A stretch of DNA of 64,000 bases from NCBI GenBank assembly GCA_964030785.1, contig OZ034968.1, positions 30,899,186 through 30,963,185 on the forward strand. The letters are read 5' to 3'. The position numbers and the translations under genes are program-made. Positions 35,171 through 46,913 of the stretch are shown piece by piece (position 1 is the stretch's first letter; the number at the start of each line of letters is the position of its first letter). The notes under the pieces were generated by a model that was not told where the DNA came from, did not search any database, and saw only the letters and a list, made by a program, of their open reading frames with translations. Origin of the DNA: Siderastrea siderea (lineage: Eukaryota > Cnidaria > Anthozoa > Scleractinia > Rhizangiidae).

Positions 35171-35410
35171 CTACAATTGAACTGTCTCGAGCTTTACTTC
35201 TCCTAAATTGTATTTAACCACTATCTCAGGGCTGTCATGTTTTAAGGGCCAGGGTGTGTAGCCACAGGGAACTAGAGAACCATGATTGTGGTCAGTAGCA
35301 TCTTGAAGACTCAGGCCATTTTCATACTGTAAAGTGAATAGATCTGTGATTACATCAGTGGGAATGGCAGAATTCACCTTTGTTGTATATGGGGTGCCAT
35401 CTGGCTTCAC
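35171..35410 (-). CDS. Exon-like ORF of unknown function
   Basis: On the minus strand a pyrimidine-rich stretch ending TTTACTTCAG, a good 3' splice site, is followed by about 78 open codons to a stop. Recognisable words are KPDGTPYTTKV, IPTDVITDLF and NHGSLVPCGYTPWPL. I do not recognise the family. It lies between the RecQ-like pseudogene and further ORFs on the same strand and could be the terminal exon of the same locus. Confidence 0.35.
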   Translation of the reverse strand: MKPDGTPYTTKVNSAIPTDVITDLFTLQYENGLSLQDATDHNHGSLVPCGYTPWPLKHDSPEIVVKYNLGEVKLETVQL

Positions 35411-35819
35411 TGAAGTAAAGAATAGGATATATTCAAATATTGTACTGTAATATCCTGAGCTGAGCGACCACAGTGAAATCCACAAGAATCAAAATAAACA
35501 AGCGATGCTTTTAATCCATGCCGACACTTACAAGCATGTGGCTATTCCACTGTTACCATGACTTGTCTATTTTAGCAATAAAACTGGACATAAAAAGTGT
35601 TATTGTAAAGATACCAAGGGAACTTAAAATAAAGTTCAGCAAATAAACAATTAAATGCATTTTCAGTTTATGTGCATGGATTAGGACCCCCTGCATATTT
35701 TTATTCAGCTACTTAACAGGTAGTCTTGAATGTTATAGAGTAAGAGTTTTCCAGTCATCAGTGAAAGGCAAATACAAAATAACTATTATATTTTACTTTT
35801 TATTCACCTTCTTGAAGTG

Positions 35820-36780
35820 AAAGCATGTCCAGACGTCTCTGTTTGCTTAACTTTGTAACACTGCATTTTGCATCATGAATCAACTGCCAGATGTGAACAG
35901 ATCTTGTTTCACCTCTGCTACACATCTCTTACAGCACCTAAAGTTCATCAAAATGCATAGTATGGTTAACATACAAGACCCATTGTAAACAGGTTAGATC
36001 ATGCTAAAACCTTGCAAACTCTACATACATCTCTCTAAGAACTAAAAACAAAACACTGCAACCACAGGTTAAAGATATTAGTTTCTCTAATAATGTTGAT
36101 GATGATAATTGTTATTGTAATACTGACTGTATTAAGAAATGAACAGCTAAAAAGATGTTCTATCATGTTTTTAAATTTTGGTGAAAACTTTTTTATTATT
36201 TACAGATAATCTAAAGAAAGTTATCGCAAACAACAAAAGCTACCTGACAAACATGTGTGACATTAAAGAATTCCAGTTGGTATTGTATTAGCCTTATTGA
36301 TGTCAACAGACAAGAGGGGTCCATAGACAAGAGGGGTCCTTTTTTTTCAGCAATGCACCTGCAGGAAAAGTAAGCCATGTTGGTTCTTCCATGCGTCTGT
36401 AGTTCACACACAGCCCTGCATGCAGTGTTCTGGAGCCCCTTTACATTCCAAGAGAGTCCTGACTTTGAGGCTACACTGCACAGGAGTCTATCAGCAACCT
36501 GAAGGAGGGCTTCACGTGGTGTTATTTTGGACATCAAGGTCAGCAACTCCATTACGTAAGACACACAGAGACAGAGAAGAATCTTAGACACAGCCCTTTC
36601 CAAAGCCCACTGAAGTTTGAGGGGAGGCAAACGTTCTAGAATGTGCAGAGTAAGTTTTGACAGTTGACTGCCAGTCAATTTTGCAGTAACAGACATAACT
36701 TTCTGTGGAATCTCTTCAAAAGGCATTTGACTCTGTTGCCTTTCTACCGCAGGGACATTTTCTTTACACTATCTAAATAA
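35820..36780 (-). CDS. Unidentified exon-like ORFs
   Basis: The main open part is 36211-36726 (171 codons), with open sequence extending upstream to about 36760. It contains KLTLHILERLPPLKLQWAL and later GRTNMAYFSCRC followed by GPLLSMDP. A CAG|GTGCAT word after FSCR (about 36355) could be a donor site. A further open segment at 35822-35900 reads SVHIWQLIHDAKCSVTKLS and ends at a possible GTGAAT donor. Neither has a domain I can name. Strand and proximity suggest they belong with the RecQ-like locus, but this is inference. Confidence 0.3.
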
Positions 36781-37268
36781 CAGTTAAACCAAATACATCT
36801 CTGCCGCAAGGATAGTCTTGTATCTTTTACGTAGAGAATCTACAATTCTTTGAAAGATTGATGGAACTGCAGTAAATGAATGTAAAGCCATTAGATATCT
36901 AATGGACCACCCAGGTTCCACCTCAATAAAAAGGTAGCATTATCCAAAGGCGAAAAAAGCCAGATGCATGACCATTAATTGGTGAATTTTGATCCACAAC
37001 AGTCCCTAATTCCATTCATCAGGGATTCCTGCTGCTAAACATAACAGTGAACTTCAGGGCCCAAACTTCAAAGTTTGCATGAAAGTCACCTATGAGGGTA
37101 CTTCACCACAGCAATCAGAGATAAATAAGAGTCTAGCCTGGAGTCTAGTCGCCATGTTCCTTGTGGTTGGTTGAACCTTTGTCTTTCACCCCCAGCCCTA
37201 ATATCAAGATAAAACAGTCTTGTGGTTCTGGCATGTGTGCTGTGAGCTTTCTCGAGTCTTTGAATTTG

Positions 37269-37769
37269 TTAGCTTTGAGTGAAATGGTTTGGAGTCTGTG
37301 TTGTCTGTGTGGTGCTGTCAGGCTTAAGAACTCTCACTTTCTTCCATGGTGTGTTGGTGTTGAAGTCATAACGGATCCAAACCTCATTAGAGTGATGCTG
37401 CATGATTATCTCTCCTTCTACATCCCTCTCTTCCCCCCAACCAGAGTTCATCCATTGGACGTCTTTCATCTGTAGTCCATTGTCCTCTCTGTCTTTGCCA
37501 ATTGGACAGTATTGCTTTCTAATGTAGGTTATCGAGTTAAGGAAATCCTTCTGCTTCATGACAGTTGTGACAAATGATTTCCTTAGGTTTGCCTCTTTGA
37601 CTACATCTTCCCAGTCTTTGGGCAGGTACACCTCTGTGCTTTTCTTTCGTTTCTCAATCTCACTAAAGTCAGTATCACACTCCAAATCCCATTGTCCCCT
37701 TTCTGAGAATTTATGGTCTATCCTCTCGTAGATGCCGCACCTGTGCAATTCTGTGAGGAAACCAACCAT
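37269..37769 (-). CDS. Unidentified 166-codon ORF
   Basis: The longest open frame upstream of the RecQ-like locus on the same strand. It is polar and charged, with YERIDHKFSERGQWDLE near the start and GEIIMQHHSNEVWIRYDF near the end. No signal peptide, membrane segment or known motif is seen. It could be an exon of the same locus or an old transposon protein. Confidence 0.3.
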   Translation of the reverse strand: MVGFLTELHRCGIYERIDHKFSERGQWDLECDTDFSEIEKRKKSTEVYLPKDWEDVVKEANLRKSFVTTVMKQKDFLNSITYIRKQYCPIGKDREDNGLQMKDVQWMNSGWGEERDVEGEIIMQHHSNEVWIRYDFNTNTPWKKVRVLKPDSTTQTTQTPNHFTQS

Positions 37770-38589
37770 TGAGTTGTTCCGTTATTGTCCGCTGCAAGGG
37801 TTGTAGTAACTTTCAAGTGATTTGCAAAGAAAATAAATATTGATCATAGATACCTTATTTACAGATCTAATCGAAATTTCACACAGCGTATGGCAGGAGC
37901 TGGGTGGTGAATTTGAAAACACCTTTTTATTTTTGTAATAAGGCAAAAAGGACAGCACTACAGTAACCGTAAATTTAAAATCTGAAACTGCATAGTAAAC
38001 TTAGGAGATGCCATACCAAAGAGTTTTCAAGGTCGTTATCTCGGCTTCAAAGTCTGTAATCGCATTTTTAATTGTTGATACATAATATTATATTAAAAGC
38101 AGCAAACAAAACATTTAAAACATAGAGATTAATGTGGGACTGGGAAAGAAATGCAGCCAAAAACAGAAGACAAATTGAAGAAACAAAAAGTACAAAAATT
38201 TTTTATTGAACGTTTTTTACCTGATAATTCATTTTAAGCTTACGTTATTAACTCCAGAGGAAGATTGGACATATTCAGCAACCAGAGTCCAATAATGTGA
38301 ACCTGAAAAACATCGAAGAGGCCTATTTTGAAAGTGGATGAACCCAGCTTGGTGCCTGTAAATGCAAGTAGAACACGCTAGACACTGTTTCTGCTTAGCA
38401 TTGTCATCAAAATTTTGAATTTAGATGACCCTCCTTCAAATCAGGCAACACCTTCTTGGCATTACCCACTAGATGTTCTTGCAGTTACTCGTTTCTGAAG
38501 GAGTGGTTTTAGTTGCCAGAGGCACGACCGTCTTGCTTTATTGTCAGGGGCACCACCTTCTTCAAGTGACAGATGCGAACGCATGATTC
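37770..38589. other. Spacer without recognisable genes
   Basis: AT-rich, no open frame of note and no clear repeat structure. The 3' remainder of the Tc1-like pseudogene may fade into its right part. Confidence 0.4.
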
Positions 38590-39229
38590 CCCCTATCAAC
38601 TTGCCTTTTCTGGTTGGTTTGATGGCGAAAATGCTCAAGAATGTGCCACAGTAGCTGCATGGGATTCAGGTCTGGGCTTTCCAGGGAGGGTTTTCCACCA
38701 GCTAGTTCCCTCTCTCGCTATGAGCTCCTTCACCAACCTGCATGTGTGCTTAGGATCATTGTCCTGCTGGAAACAGTGGCTGTCCACGAATTTTAATAGG
38801 CTGAAGTCTTCTTTAAAATGCGCTCAATGTGAAAGGTCGCATCCATGTTTACCATGTTAGTTCCCCCCTCTTTGAAATACCAGCCCATATGTGAACTTTG
38901 TATGGGTGCTTGGCACATCCCTTCATCTTTGGTGGTTTCCACTTGCGACAAAAGCACAACTTGGTGTGGTTTTCCCAAGGCACTGAACATCAGCAGTGAA
39001 GATGTCGTTGTCGAAACTATCTCTGTCGATGCACTTTGACGCAAACTCAAGGCACTTCACCCTGCTCAGTTCCCGAACCAGCTGGCAGTACTTGGTTCCC
39101 CTCTGAAACCAGCCCAGTTTTTTTCCTTAACTGCTTCACCCTGCTCTGAGAGAAGTCGCAACTGAAGTATTTGTAGATTTTCATGTGGAGGTGGGGAGTC
39201 ATCGGCCTTCTGTGTTTTGTTGTTGACAA
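38590..39229 (-). pseudogene. Tc1/mariner-type transposase, degraded
   Basis: Minus-strand fragments in three frames read in the proper order for a Tc1-like DDE transposase. KTGLVSEGNQ/YCQLVRE and DNDIFT surround the first catalytic Asp region. KHPYKVHIWAGISKRG is the conserved mid-domain. FQQDNDPKHT carries the second Asp, and SWWKTLPGKP marks the region before the third acidic residue, which is lost. At least three frame changes are needed. The N-terminal DNA-binding domain and inverted ends were not found. Confidence 0.85.
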
Positions 39230-39790
39230 AGTTTGACATTTGGTCTAGTGTATCACCACACCTACATTTGAATTGTACTTGTCAGCAGTAGTTAGTGTCA
39301 ACAACATTGACTAGTTTGTGTCAGCCATGCACAGGTAACGAAGTTGTTAGACCACATAAAAACAAGATGGTCCCCCTTTCTAAAGGTAATCTTGAAGGCA
39401 ACAGTTGTTTTTGTCTTTCCTTTTCACTTTTGCAGTACCACAAGCACCAATGTAAAGTTAGTGCAAGTTTTTGAACACCGATAGAGATGAATACAAATTG
39501 GCTAAGTAAACAATGTTCCCCTTGTTGTTTTCATAGGCCATGCTAATGACAAATGATAACGACAAGAATAGTAATAAAATATTTTATGAGGAAACGCCCA
39601 TCACGCAAAACATGTGGTTTTCAGGGAGTTCCTCCGTGAAATAATATGCAACAAATATATAAAAAGATTTAAAATAGTTATTAAAACATTAAAATATCTA
39701 TATGAAAAAGGTTGAAACTGTACATGGAGATAAAACCATTCATGTTGTATTTAAAGTCAGCCATTAACACATTTTGAGGTTTTTCTTGCC
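39230..39790. other. Spacer between two dead transposases
   Basis: No coherent open frame; short frames on the minus strand might be piggyBac C-terminal debris, but I could not confirm this. Confidence 0.3.
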
Positions 39791-40253
39791 TTATCCTTGG
39801 GAAATACTTTTCTTTGCTTTATAACACAAATTAATATGAAAAGCAGTATGCTTGCCTCCAAAAACAAAACAAGCCATTCTGATAGGCTGACTTGTAATCA
39901 ATAAATTGATATCTTGCCAAGCAATAGCCCCTTTTACTCTCAGCAAGAGCGAATTATTTCCCCCCGTTGTTGTTGGCTTTGCTGGTGGGCACTGCTTAAG
40001 GAAGGAGCGACCCTTGAGCTTCACCATGCTTTCATCCAAGGATAGGTCACGCTGTTTGATACCACATCTCGTAGGAAGGGTTCACTGTGTCTAAGAGGGG
40101 CTGAATTTTAAATGACAGGTTGTGGATCTCGTCCTCATTGTTGTTGCAATGCAAAAATGTTTGCAATAACTCAAACCTGTCATGCGACATATAGTGACAC
40201 ATATAAATGGTAGTGGTAGGGCTTTGGGCTACTTCACCCGCTTGGAGTGCCAA
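39791..40253 (-). pseudogene. piggyBac-type transposase fragment
   Basis: YMSHDRFELLQTFLHCNNNE and KIQPLLDTVNPSYEMWY (40047-40253) match the start of the PGBD/DDE_Tnp_1_7 domain. A frame change then leads to the segment with DESMVKLKGRSFLKQ (39791-40039), which carries the first catalytic Asp. The rest of the domain is missing. PiggyBac elements insert at TTAA, but the ends of this copy are not visible. Confidence 0.7.
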
Positions 40254-40439
40254 TTGTACTTAACCATTCCTTTCTTACAACTGGCAAAGGCATATTTGCT
40301 GGACACTTTAGCGGTTATAAACAATCTATGATTCACGGAGTCGAAACAAAACTCTAACCCTCCCTTGTTCCCCCCCCCTCCCCCCTTTTCAATACCTGGG
40401 CTGTTTGGAGGGCAATTCTGCCTTCTGTGCCAACAAGTT

Positions 40440-41708
40440 AGCTACTAACCGAGTTTCCTGTGGGCTGACCGCCATTTCCCCTTGAGGTTTGTTGCAGTTT
40501 GGCCTCACACAAACAAGTATTAAGTGGCCCAATACATAATTTACACTCTATCAGTATCTTACACTTGTCTACGATAGCCCCTTTCAATACACTTAAAACA
40601 TCTGCCATACTTAAGTAGTAATTTCTTACATTCTGAAGTGTTTGTTACTTTTCTGCAGTCCTCCAGGGGGTGATTTTTAAGACAAAAGACGCATTTTCCA
40701 TCTTCTCTCCTTGTGAAAAGCGCACTTGTGGTTTAGGGGCCCTTTATCCCATAACTGGATCTCACTCGGCTGGGCAAGGTCAAACAGTGGTCCTCTCTTA
40801 GTTTTACTTCTGTGAGGAGTTCCTCCAACACGTCCCCCAATGTCCACTGCAGGTAATCTTTCTCTCTCGTTATCATCAGCCGAATGGAGTCAGGAGTCTT
40901 CTAAAAGCATCGGGACGGCGATCTCGGAGTAGGTCCGCTCTTCTACTTCAGGTACTTGCAGCACCCTATACTGTTTCCACAAAGTCATAGAGGCTGCGCA
41001 GCCTTGGGGTGTCGCTATCACTGAACACGGGACATGCGTTGAACAGTTCATTTACGAGTGCCTCTGAATAGCAGTCTTTTTCTCATATCTTTTTTTGATA
41101 GTTCTACCGCTGACTCATAATTTGCAGACGTCAATGCAAATCCTGTGATTGCTGATCGCGCACATTCCAGTAACAGGCCTGTCAAATATGAAAACTTGTC
41201 GATGTTTGAAAGGGTTTCATTTCAGGGGATGGCACTTTTGAAGGAGTCTCAAAACTTCTGCCACTCACCAAGCTGTCCATTAAACTTTTGCACCTCCAAC
41301 TTCGGGAGCTTCACTCGGATGGTCTTCTGTTGGCTACCTTGCAGGTTGTAACTCTGAACTGGAGTTGGACTCGCTTGACCAAGAGGAGGAGGGAGTTGGA
41401 GAAGCCTGGTCAGTCAGTCGTTCCTCGATGGCAGGCAACCTCTGTGTTGCGTCTGCCTTCAATCGGCAACTTTGTTCAATCTCCTCTGCCACCTCCTCTT
41501 CTGATACCTTTTCCTCCGCTGCTAACTTGGCCAGAATCACATCATCCAGTGGTAAAATCTTCTCGAGCTTTTCTTTTTTGCTGACTTTCCATTTCAGCAA
41601 TTGTGCCTTTCTAGCGATGGTATATTTGCTCTGGAGACACTTGGCAGCCTCATCAAGAACTTTCATCAGCGAGCTACGATGGCCTGATCTCACTTTCTTG
41701 TTCGGCAT
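40440..41708 (-). pseudogene. BEL/Pao retrotransposon gag region, degraded
   Basis: The first 125 codons (41334-41708) start with KVRSGHRSSLMKVLDEAAK, followed by a Lys/Glu-rich helical part, as at the N-terminus of BEL/Pao polyproteins. Then, in changing frames, come a DUF1759-like core (about 41273-41080, with RPVTGMCAISN-type remnants) and a Cys-rich part, CVFCLKNHPLEDC and YGRCFKC, at 40570-40690. Several stops and shifts are present. The protease, RT and integrase are absent here; a separate BEL/Pao piece lies at 54.5-55.3 kb. Confidence 0.72.
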
Positions 41709-42609
41709 TCTTTCAATTTATCTGGCTTGGATAGGACCAGATTTAGGAATCTCTCCCCACACACTGGTTCACACAAAATGAGGACTGTATCTTTCTGTTT
41801 TCTGTGGTTTATTGCAGCTGTCCAACGTTGCCACATTCAGTACAATCTTCAACAATCTCAAACAATCCTAAGCAGTGTGTACAATCTGCGAACAATCTTG
41901 ATACAATCTTACCCAAAGTTACAATGTTATCCTCATTTATATCAAACTTATGGATGTACGCCTTAACTACATCTGATACGTAAATCCAGCTAAGAGTTAA
42001 TGTAATAGACATCTAAAATTAAATTCTTTACATTCTGTTCCGATTCATTTCCTTAGGCGTGGATAAACAATTACAATTATAAGGTGCGCTAATTGCCGAG
42101 AAAATGTAATCCCACGCATGAATAAACATTCCTGTCTGGAAAAAGTAACATGATTCTTTTACGTCATAGGCATTTCCAGTAAGACCCAAACCTCAGTTTG
42201 GGCTGCTAGACTTCAATTAATAACAAATTATTCACTAGAATAGAATCACGTTATGTACAAAGAAATTGTTACATTAAGTGTTCAATAAAAATGTGTCCGA
42301 AGTTTTAGCTCTGTGTGCACTGTCAAATTTCGATTGAACCTGCCAAAACCTATCCCATACTGACCTCATCCCTAAGTAACTACTTTAAGGTTTAATAATG
42401 TGTCCCTTGTAAAATCCTGCCTATTTAGCGTTTGATTGCCAGAATAAGATGTCACAAACAACTGATAAACAAAAAATGCTATTGCTGTTGCCATGGAAAC
42501 CATGTCATTAGATAACAGCAGGAATTTTAAAATCACCCAAAAAGGTATATAGTAAAGTTAAATAACCAAGGCAACAAAATTTTGTGGACAACAACAAATT
42601 TAATTTTAT
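41709..42609. other. Spacer without recognisable genes
   Basis: No motif-bearing frame. Some imperfect ACAATCT-type repetition at 41840-41910 produces the small frame at 41727-41966. Confidence 0.4.
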
Positions 42610-43150
42610 TGCAAATGTCAGGTTTACCCTGCCTTGACAAAGTTAAACTGGCCATTTGTGGGTGAATTGTTGAAATTGCTGACTTGTTTTTCAGCTACTT
42701 CCATGGCCAATGCAGTTTCTATGAGTGTTGTCCATGTGAGACTTTTCTCTGCTATAAGCCTGTTTGTGTCTGCCTGCTTCTCAGTAAACGAAGAACAAAA
42801 GCATCCCCCAAGAATGAACCGAGTGCACAATGTTCTGAACATTCTTTTAAAGGCTGCATTATACGCTGCCAGCTTTCCCCCCTCATGTTGTTCACACCTG
42901 TGGAAATGGGATCTTTGCGAGCACAGTTGGCTTTGGCTCACAGTGGTTTTGCAAAGTTTGCATTAGTTCTGTGAGCTTCATTTCTGACGGCTTTGCTAGG
43001 ATCAGCAAGTCCCGTAAGACACCGTGTGCCCTGCTGCTGGTCGTGGTCCAAAACGTACCTGCCACCCTCTTTTCTTCTTTGACGTTGTTTGTGATGATAC
43101 ATTGTTTGAAACTCTCACTAAATCCGTTCCATTCTACTGTGGCTAGATTG
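42610..43150 (-). pseudogene. Ty3/Gypsy gag fragment
   Basis: From 43150 down the minus strand reads NLATVEWNGFSESFKQCI and LLILAKPSEMKLTELMQTLQNH. Another frame then gives EKSLTWTTLIETALAMEVAE (42624-42720). The order matches Gypsy-type gag, with the capsid-like helical part ending just before where a zinc knuckle would start. A frame change near 42940 and an in-frame stop break it. Protease and pol are not adjacent. Confidence 0.62.
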
Positions 43151-43647
43151 AAGGAGTATTGACCCGAGGGTGGCCATTGTCATCGCCAGTTGTTGTGTCT
43201 TAGCGTTCAGTGGAATACTGAAGAGTACACAGTAAAGATAGACAAAGTGCTTCACACAACTGCTGTTTTAACAACTGAATCAACTACTGCTATGTATGAG
43301 ATTGGGATTTCAGGTGTGTTAACCAATCATTATCAATAATTATGTAATAACTAAGTTGTAATAACTAACTTATTATTGAAAAGAGATATTGGCCCATGAC
43401 TAAACAATCGAAACAAAAGTTCTGGTCCATCATCGCAATGGGTGCACAACATGGTATTTCCTGAAAAAGGATCAATTACTCTCACAAGCTACTGAAACTG
43501 ACTGCCTTACTTTATTCCAATACAGGAGCAGGGATGTCTCTTGTAGAAGAATTTTTCACAAAGAACGTAGCTATTAGCCTGGAGCAACTGTTTGGGTATT
43601 GTGTGAGGGTTGTCTTTCTCCTCACAGTTGAAGCTTAATAGTACTTT

Positions 43648-44455
43648 TTATTCAAAGAGTGAAAGGAAATACTGATTGTACAACTTAATTAGCTTTGGCT
43701 GTGCAAAATTCTTCTTTTGCCACTGTCCTTGCAACCTAACCTTTCTTTCTACCTTTATCTTTATCTGGCAATATCCAGGCCCTCTGGGATTGTTGACAAC
43801 AGGTGAACAATCTTCTTGTCCCTCCATGAAACACACATTAGGTCATTGCTTTGGCGAAAGAGGGATACTCCTTTCTCAAGTTTTTTTGACCTGTTCATTA
43901 TGCTGGCAACAATGTCCTTGGGCAGGTATTTCCTGTTTCCCCTTACAGTCCCACAAGGTAGTATACCTCTTCTTTCCAACTTCAGAAAGAGTGGCATGCT
44001 GATGTACTTGTTGTCAACATGCAAATGGTGACCCTTATGGACACATGGTAGGTCTCTGTTAGCTTCAGCACAACAGGCTTGGCCAAGCCTTTGCTGGTGG
44101 TTGGGCTCTCTTTGCCAGTATAGATCAAGGTGTCAAGCACATAGCCAATTGAGGAGTCTGCTGTGACAAAACCTTTGAATGTGAGTGTCTCATCCCAAGA
44201 CAAATTCTGAGATGGTGCATAACTGCTGTGAATCTTCCTAGTATAGCATTGAAAAATGGCTCGATTTTGCACAGTTTAACTCTACTAGGGTCAGCAGGGA
44301 CTGGAGCAGTATCATTGTTTACAAAATGAAGAAATCTTAGAATTTTTAGGTAGCAATTTCTTAACATTGTTTTTGTGAAAAAATGGGGTCTTGGCAACAG
44401 AATTCATAGACCAGTAAGACTTAAAAAGCTGTTTTTTTTCCACTTAACCTACTGC
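43648..44455 (-). pseudogene. piggyBac-type transposase, catalytic part
   Basis: Segments in order across three frames: KILRFLHFVNND; then APSQNLSWDETLTFKG (first catalytic Asp); YVLDTLIYTGKE; AKPVVLKLTETY; then HVDNKYISMPLFLKL (second Asp), LERRGILPCGTVRGNRKYLP and DLMCVSWRDKKIVHLLST. This is most of a PGBD4-like catalytic domain, with a shorter tail to 43648. Its N-terminal part lies at 46466-46913, separated by a 2.0-kb element that carries TTAA on both sides. Confidence 0.85.
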
Positions 44456-46465
44456 TTAAAGTGCACCTAACCCCTAAAATTTTTTTTCAGCTAAATAAAT
44501 TCTGTTATCATCTGGAACATTTCTTTGCAAAAATTTTTTGATTTGGTTAAATTCTCGATTTTCTGTGCCCTGTTAAATTCAAGAAAAATTTGGTTCACGT
44601 CCGAGTAAGAGGAACCTGGGGCGAACCGTAGTTGTGACGTCAGATCAAGAACCAAGAATTCCACGCCGCTTAGTTTTTAGCTGTGTTTCTCTGACTTTAT
44701 TTGTTCATCGAAGCCTTCTGACCTTCTAGCTAATTCGAACAAAGTCATAGTATGACTAGAATTCCAATGTTGTAATCCAAAGCAGATACTGAGACAAGCT
44801 ACGTGGATTCTGCTGATTTGTAGATGAATTTTAGCTCTGAATACGAGATAGATGCGGAACACGAAGTCGACAGTACACCGCCAAAGGATGAAGAAAGTGC
44901 CGTCCTGCCCATATCTGCTAAAAAGCAGCTAACCAAACAAGAATGAATTGTTCAATGTAAAAAGGAAATACAGGCAAACTAAGAACTGGAACAGTAAATA
45001 AAGCAACTTACGATTGGCCTTGGAGGGCCACGAAGAAACCGGAATGCTGAGCTTCGCCCGTGAGTGTTTACATTTTATTTCGCACGTTCGGTCTTCACGT
45101 TTGTTCTTGGTTTTCCTGTCCTCCGCTTCTCGCATTTGAGATTTACACTCAAGCTGAGGGAACCTCTTATAGAAATGGAGATTTTAATAAAGCATTCCTT
45201 TCTTCATTTATTTATTTTACATAGAAGTAAATGTGGAAACTGCGATATTACTAACGTCTTGTCCATTTCTGTAACCAGCATTAACAATAACAACAATTTA
45301 TAACACTAGTGAATCAGGAAGGCAATTATTTTCTAATGGACATTGACGAGAATTATAAGCACGAGAGTTTGTTAGTATCGGTTCAACTGAGATTATCTTA
45401 CCAATCATTTTTCTCGCGTCAACGTGCAAGCAGTTTCCTCAGATCCCAGCGCGAGCGGAAATGTACAAATTATGTAAATCAACCGGCCCTCAATTAACTC
45501 GCGACTCGAGGCTTCGCCGCTCATCACACAAACTTCGATCTTCTTGCGGCCTTTTTTCTCACAAAAAATGGTAATAAAAGAATTAACAAGGGATCTCTGC
45601 ACAGTAATGTTTTGTTATGCTCGAGTGATTTGATAGGACTCGAGGTAAAATTCTCATAGCGAGGCACGTTCATAGACTAGAATAAGGAATAATGGCAATG
45701 GCTTGTTATTGTGGAGAAAGTGCGTTCGGTTCTGCTGAAGGAGGACTTTCTATAAATACGGTCTTTAATTTTAAACCCTTCGCTGTTTTGGGCAACGCTT
45801 ACATTAGCGCTTACCGTGTAGCCAACGTGAAGAATTCGCAAAGGTAATAATTTTCTGCGTACCGCGTATCGCGGGTATTCTGTGGTTAAATGGCCGTTGA
45901 ATTATTGGAAATACACAAAAAGCTATCGTTTGATCGGATACTAAAGTTGTTCATTCATTCATACCTTTTTCTGCGACAACAAATCTTTGCTTAAAATGCA
46001 TCGAGCGTAGTATCGAGTGCTTGGAAGGCTGCCGCTTTGCTCACTATTGCTTTACAAAATCCACTCATTTCGTCCCTTTGCCTCTGGTCGCTCATCGTCA
46101 AAAAATGCTGTATTTTTGTAGTGATACGTCTTGTGATTCGTTTCTTTGGTTACTATTTCTCGGAGCAATACGAACGGTCGACAGTTTTCTGTACATCTTC
46201 GAAAGCTCAAGAGAAATATAGCTCCGATAGAGATAGCGCGAGACTGCGGGTTCTTGATTTGACGTCACAAGGTGACTAGTCCCATGCCCTCAGTGCTCAA
46301 CCCTGAACCAAAATGGTGTCTATTTTCGGCTGATTTTCCGTACTTCAACCGCGCACAGAAAATCAGGGATTAAACCAAATCAAAAACTTTTTGTGACAAA
46401 ATGCTCCAAATGATAACAGGATTTATTTGACAGGGAAAACATTTTTAGGGTTAGGTGCACTTTAA
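44456..46465. mobile_element. 2.0-kb TTAA element with long inverted ends, inserted in a piggyBac pseudogene
   Basis: The element body is 44460-46461, flanked by TTAA at 44456-44459 and 46462-46465. The inverted ends start AGTGCACCTAACCC (14 bp exact). Similarity continues inward for about 200 bp with substitutions and indels, ending near a TGACGTCA word in each arm (44635-44642 and 46260-46267). TTAA target sites are the hallmark of piggyBac-type mobilisation. No transposase is inside; the only neat frame is a 40-codon acidic one at 44824-44946. The host sequence on each side belongs to one piggyBac transposase. Confidence 0.85.
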
Positions 46466-46913
46466 GTGGGCCTAGGGCAGGCCTTCAGTTCGGGAACAGT
46501 CAAATCATGGAGATGACCTTGTGAGTCATGGTCAAGGTGGCATTTGTGGCACTCAAACTGCTTTGTCTCGTTCAAAATCAGATGGTAAACATCATCAGTG
46601 AAGGGCAGTTCAAAATAGTTGAGACAACTGCTATCGTTTGGCATTCCTACTCTCATAGCAACTGCTTCATTGAAGTTTCTGTCCTGTGGTGTTCTTATCA
46701 CAGGTGATCACTGCATATTAGAGTATTTTTGCTCCTTATCCTCATTACTGTTACTGTTTCCTCTCCACTGTCATCCGCAGATTCCTCTTGTTCACTACTA
46801 TCAATATGAGAAGGCTGATCATTCTCAGAATCCCCGTGGGCGACTCTTAAAAATGCTACTGGGGTGTCTTCTTCATCCACAAGAGTCAATCTAGTCGAAT
46901 CTGCAGCCGCCAT
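46466..46913 (-). pseudogene. piggyBac-type transposase, N-terminal part
   Basis: Starts with ATG at 46913, followed by an acidic segment (DSSEQEESADDSGEE) typical of PGBD N-termini. After a frame change it reads LNYFELPFTDDVYHLILNET and DLTVPELKA, the entry to the PGBD domain. The frame then runs straight into the TTAA of the inserted element. Together with 43648-44455 it is one broken gene. Confidence 0.75.

Noticed and set aside
44824..44946. 40-codon acidic ORF inside the TTAA element
   Set aside because: It weakly recalls acidic N-termini of P2X7-like-domain proteins, but the similarity is compositional and too short to call.
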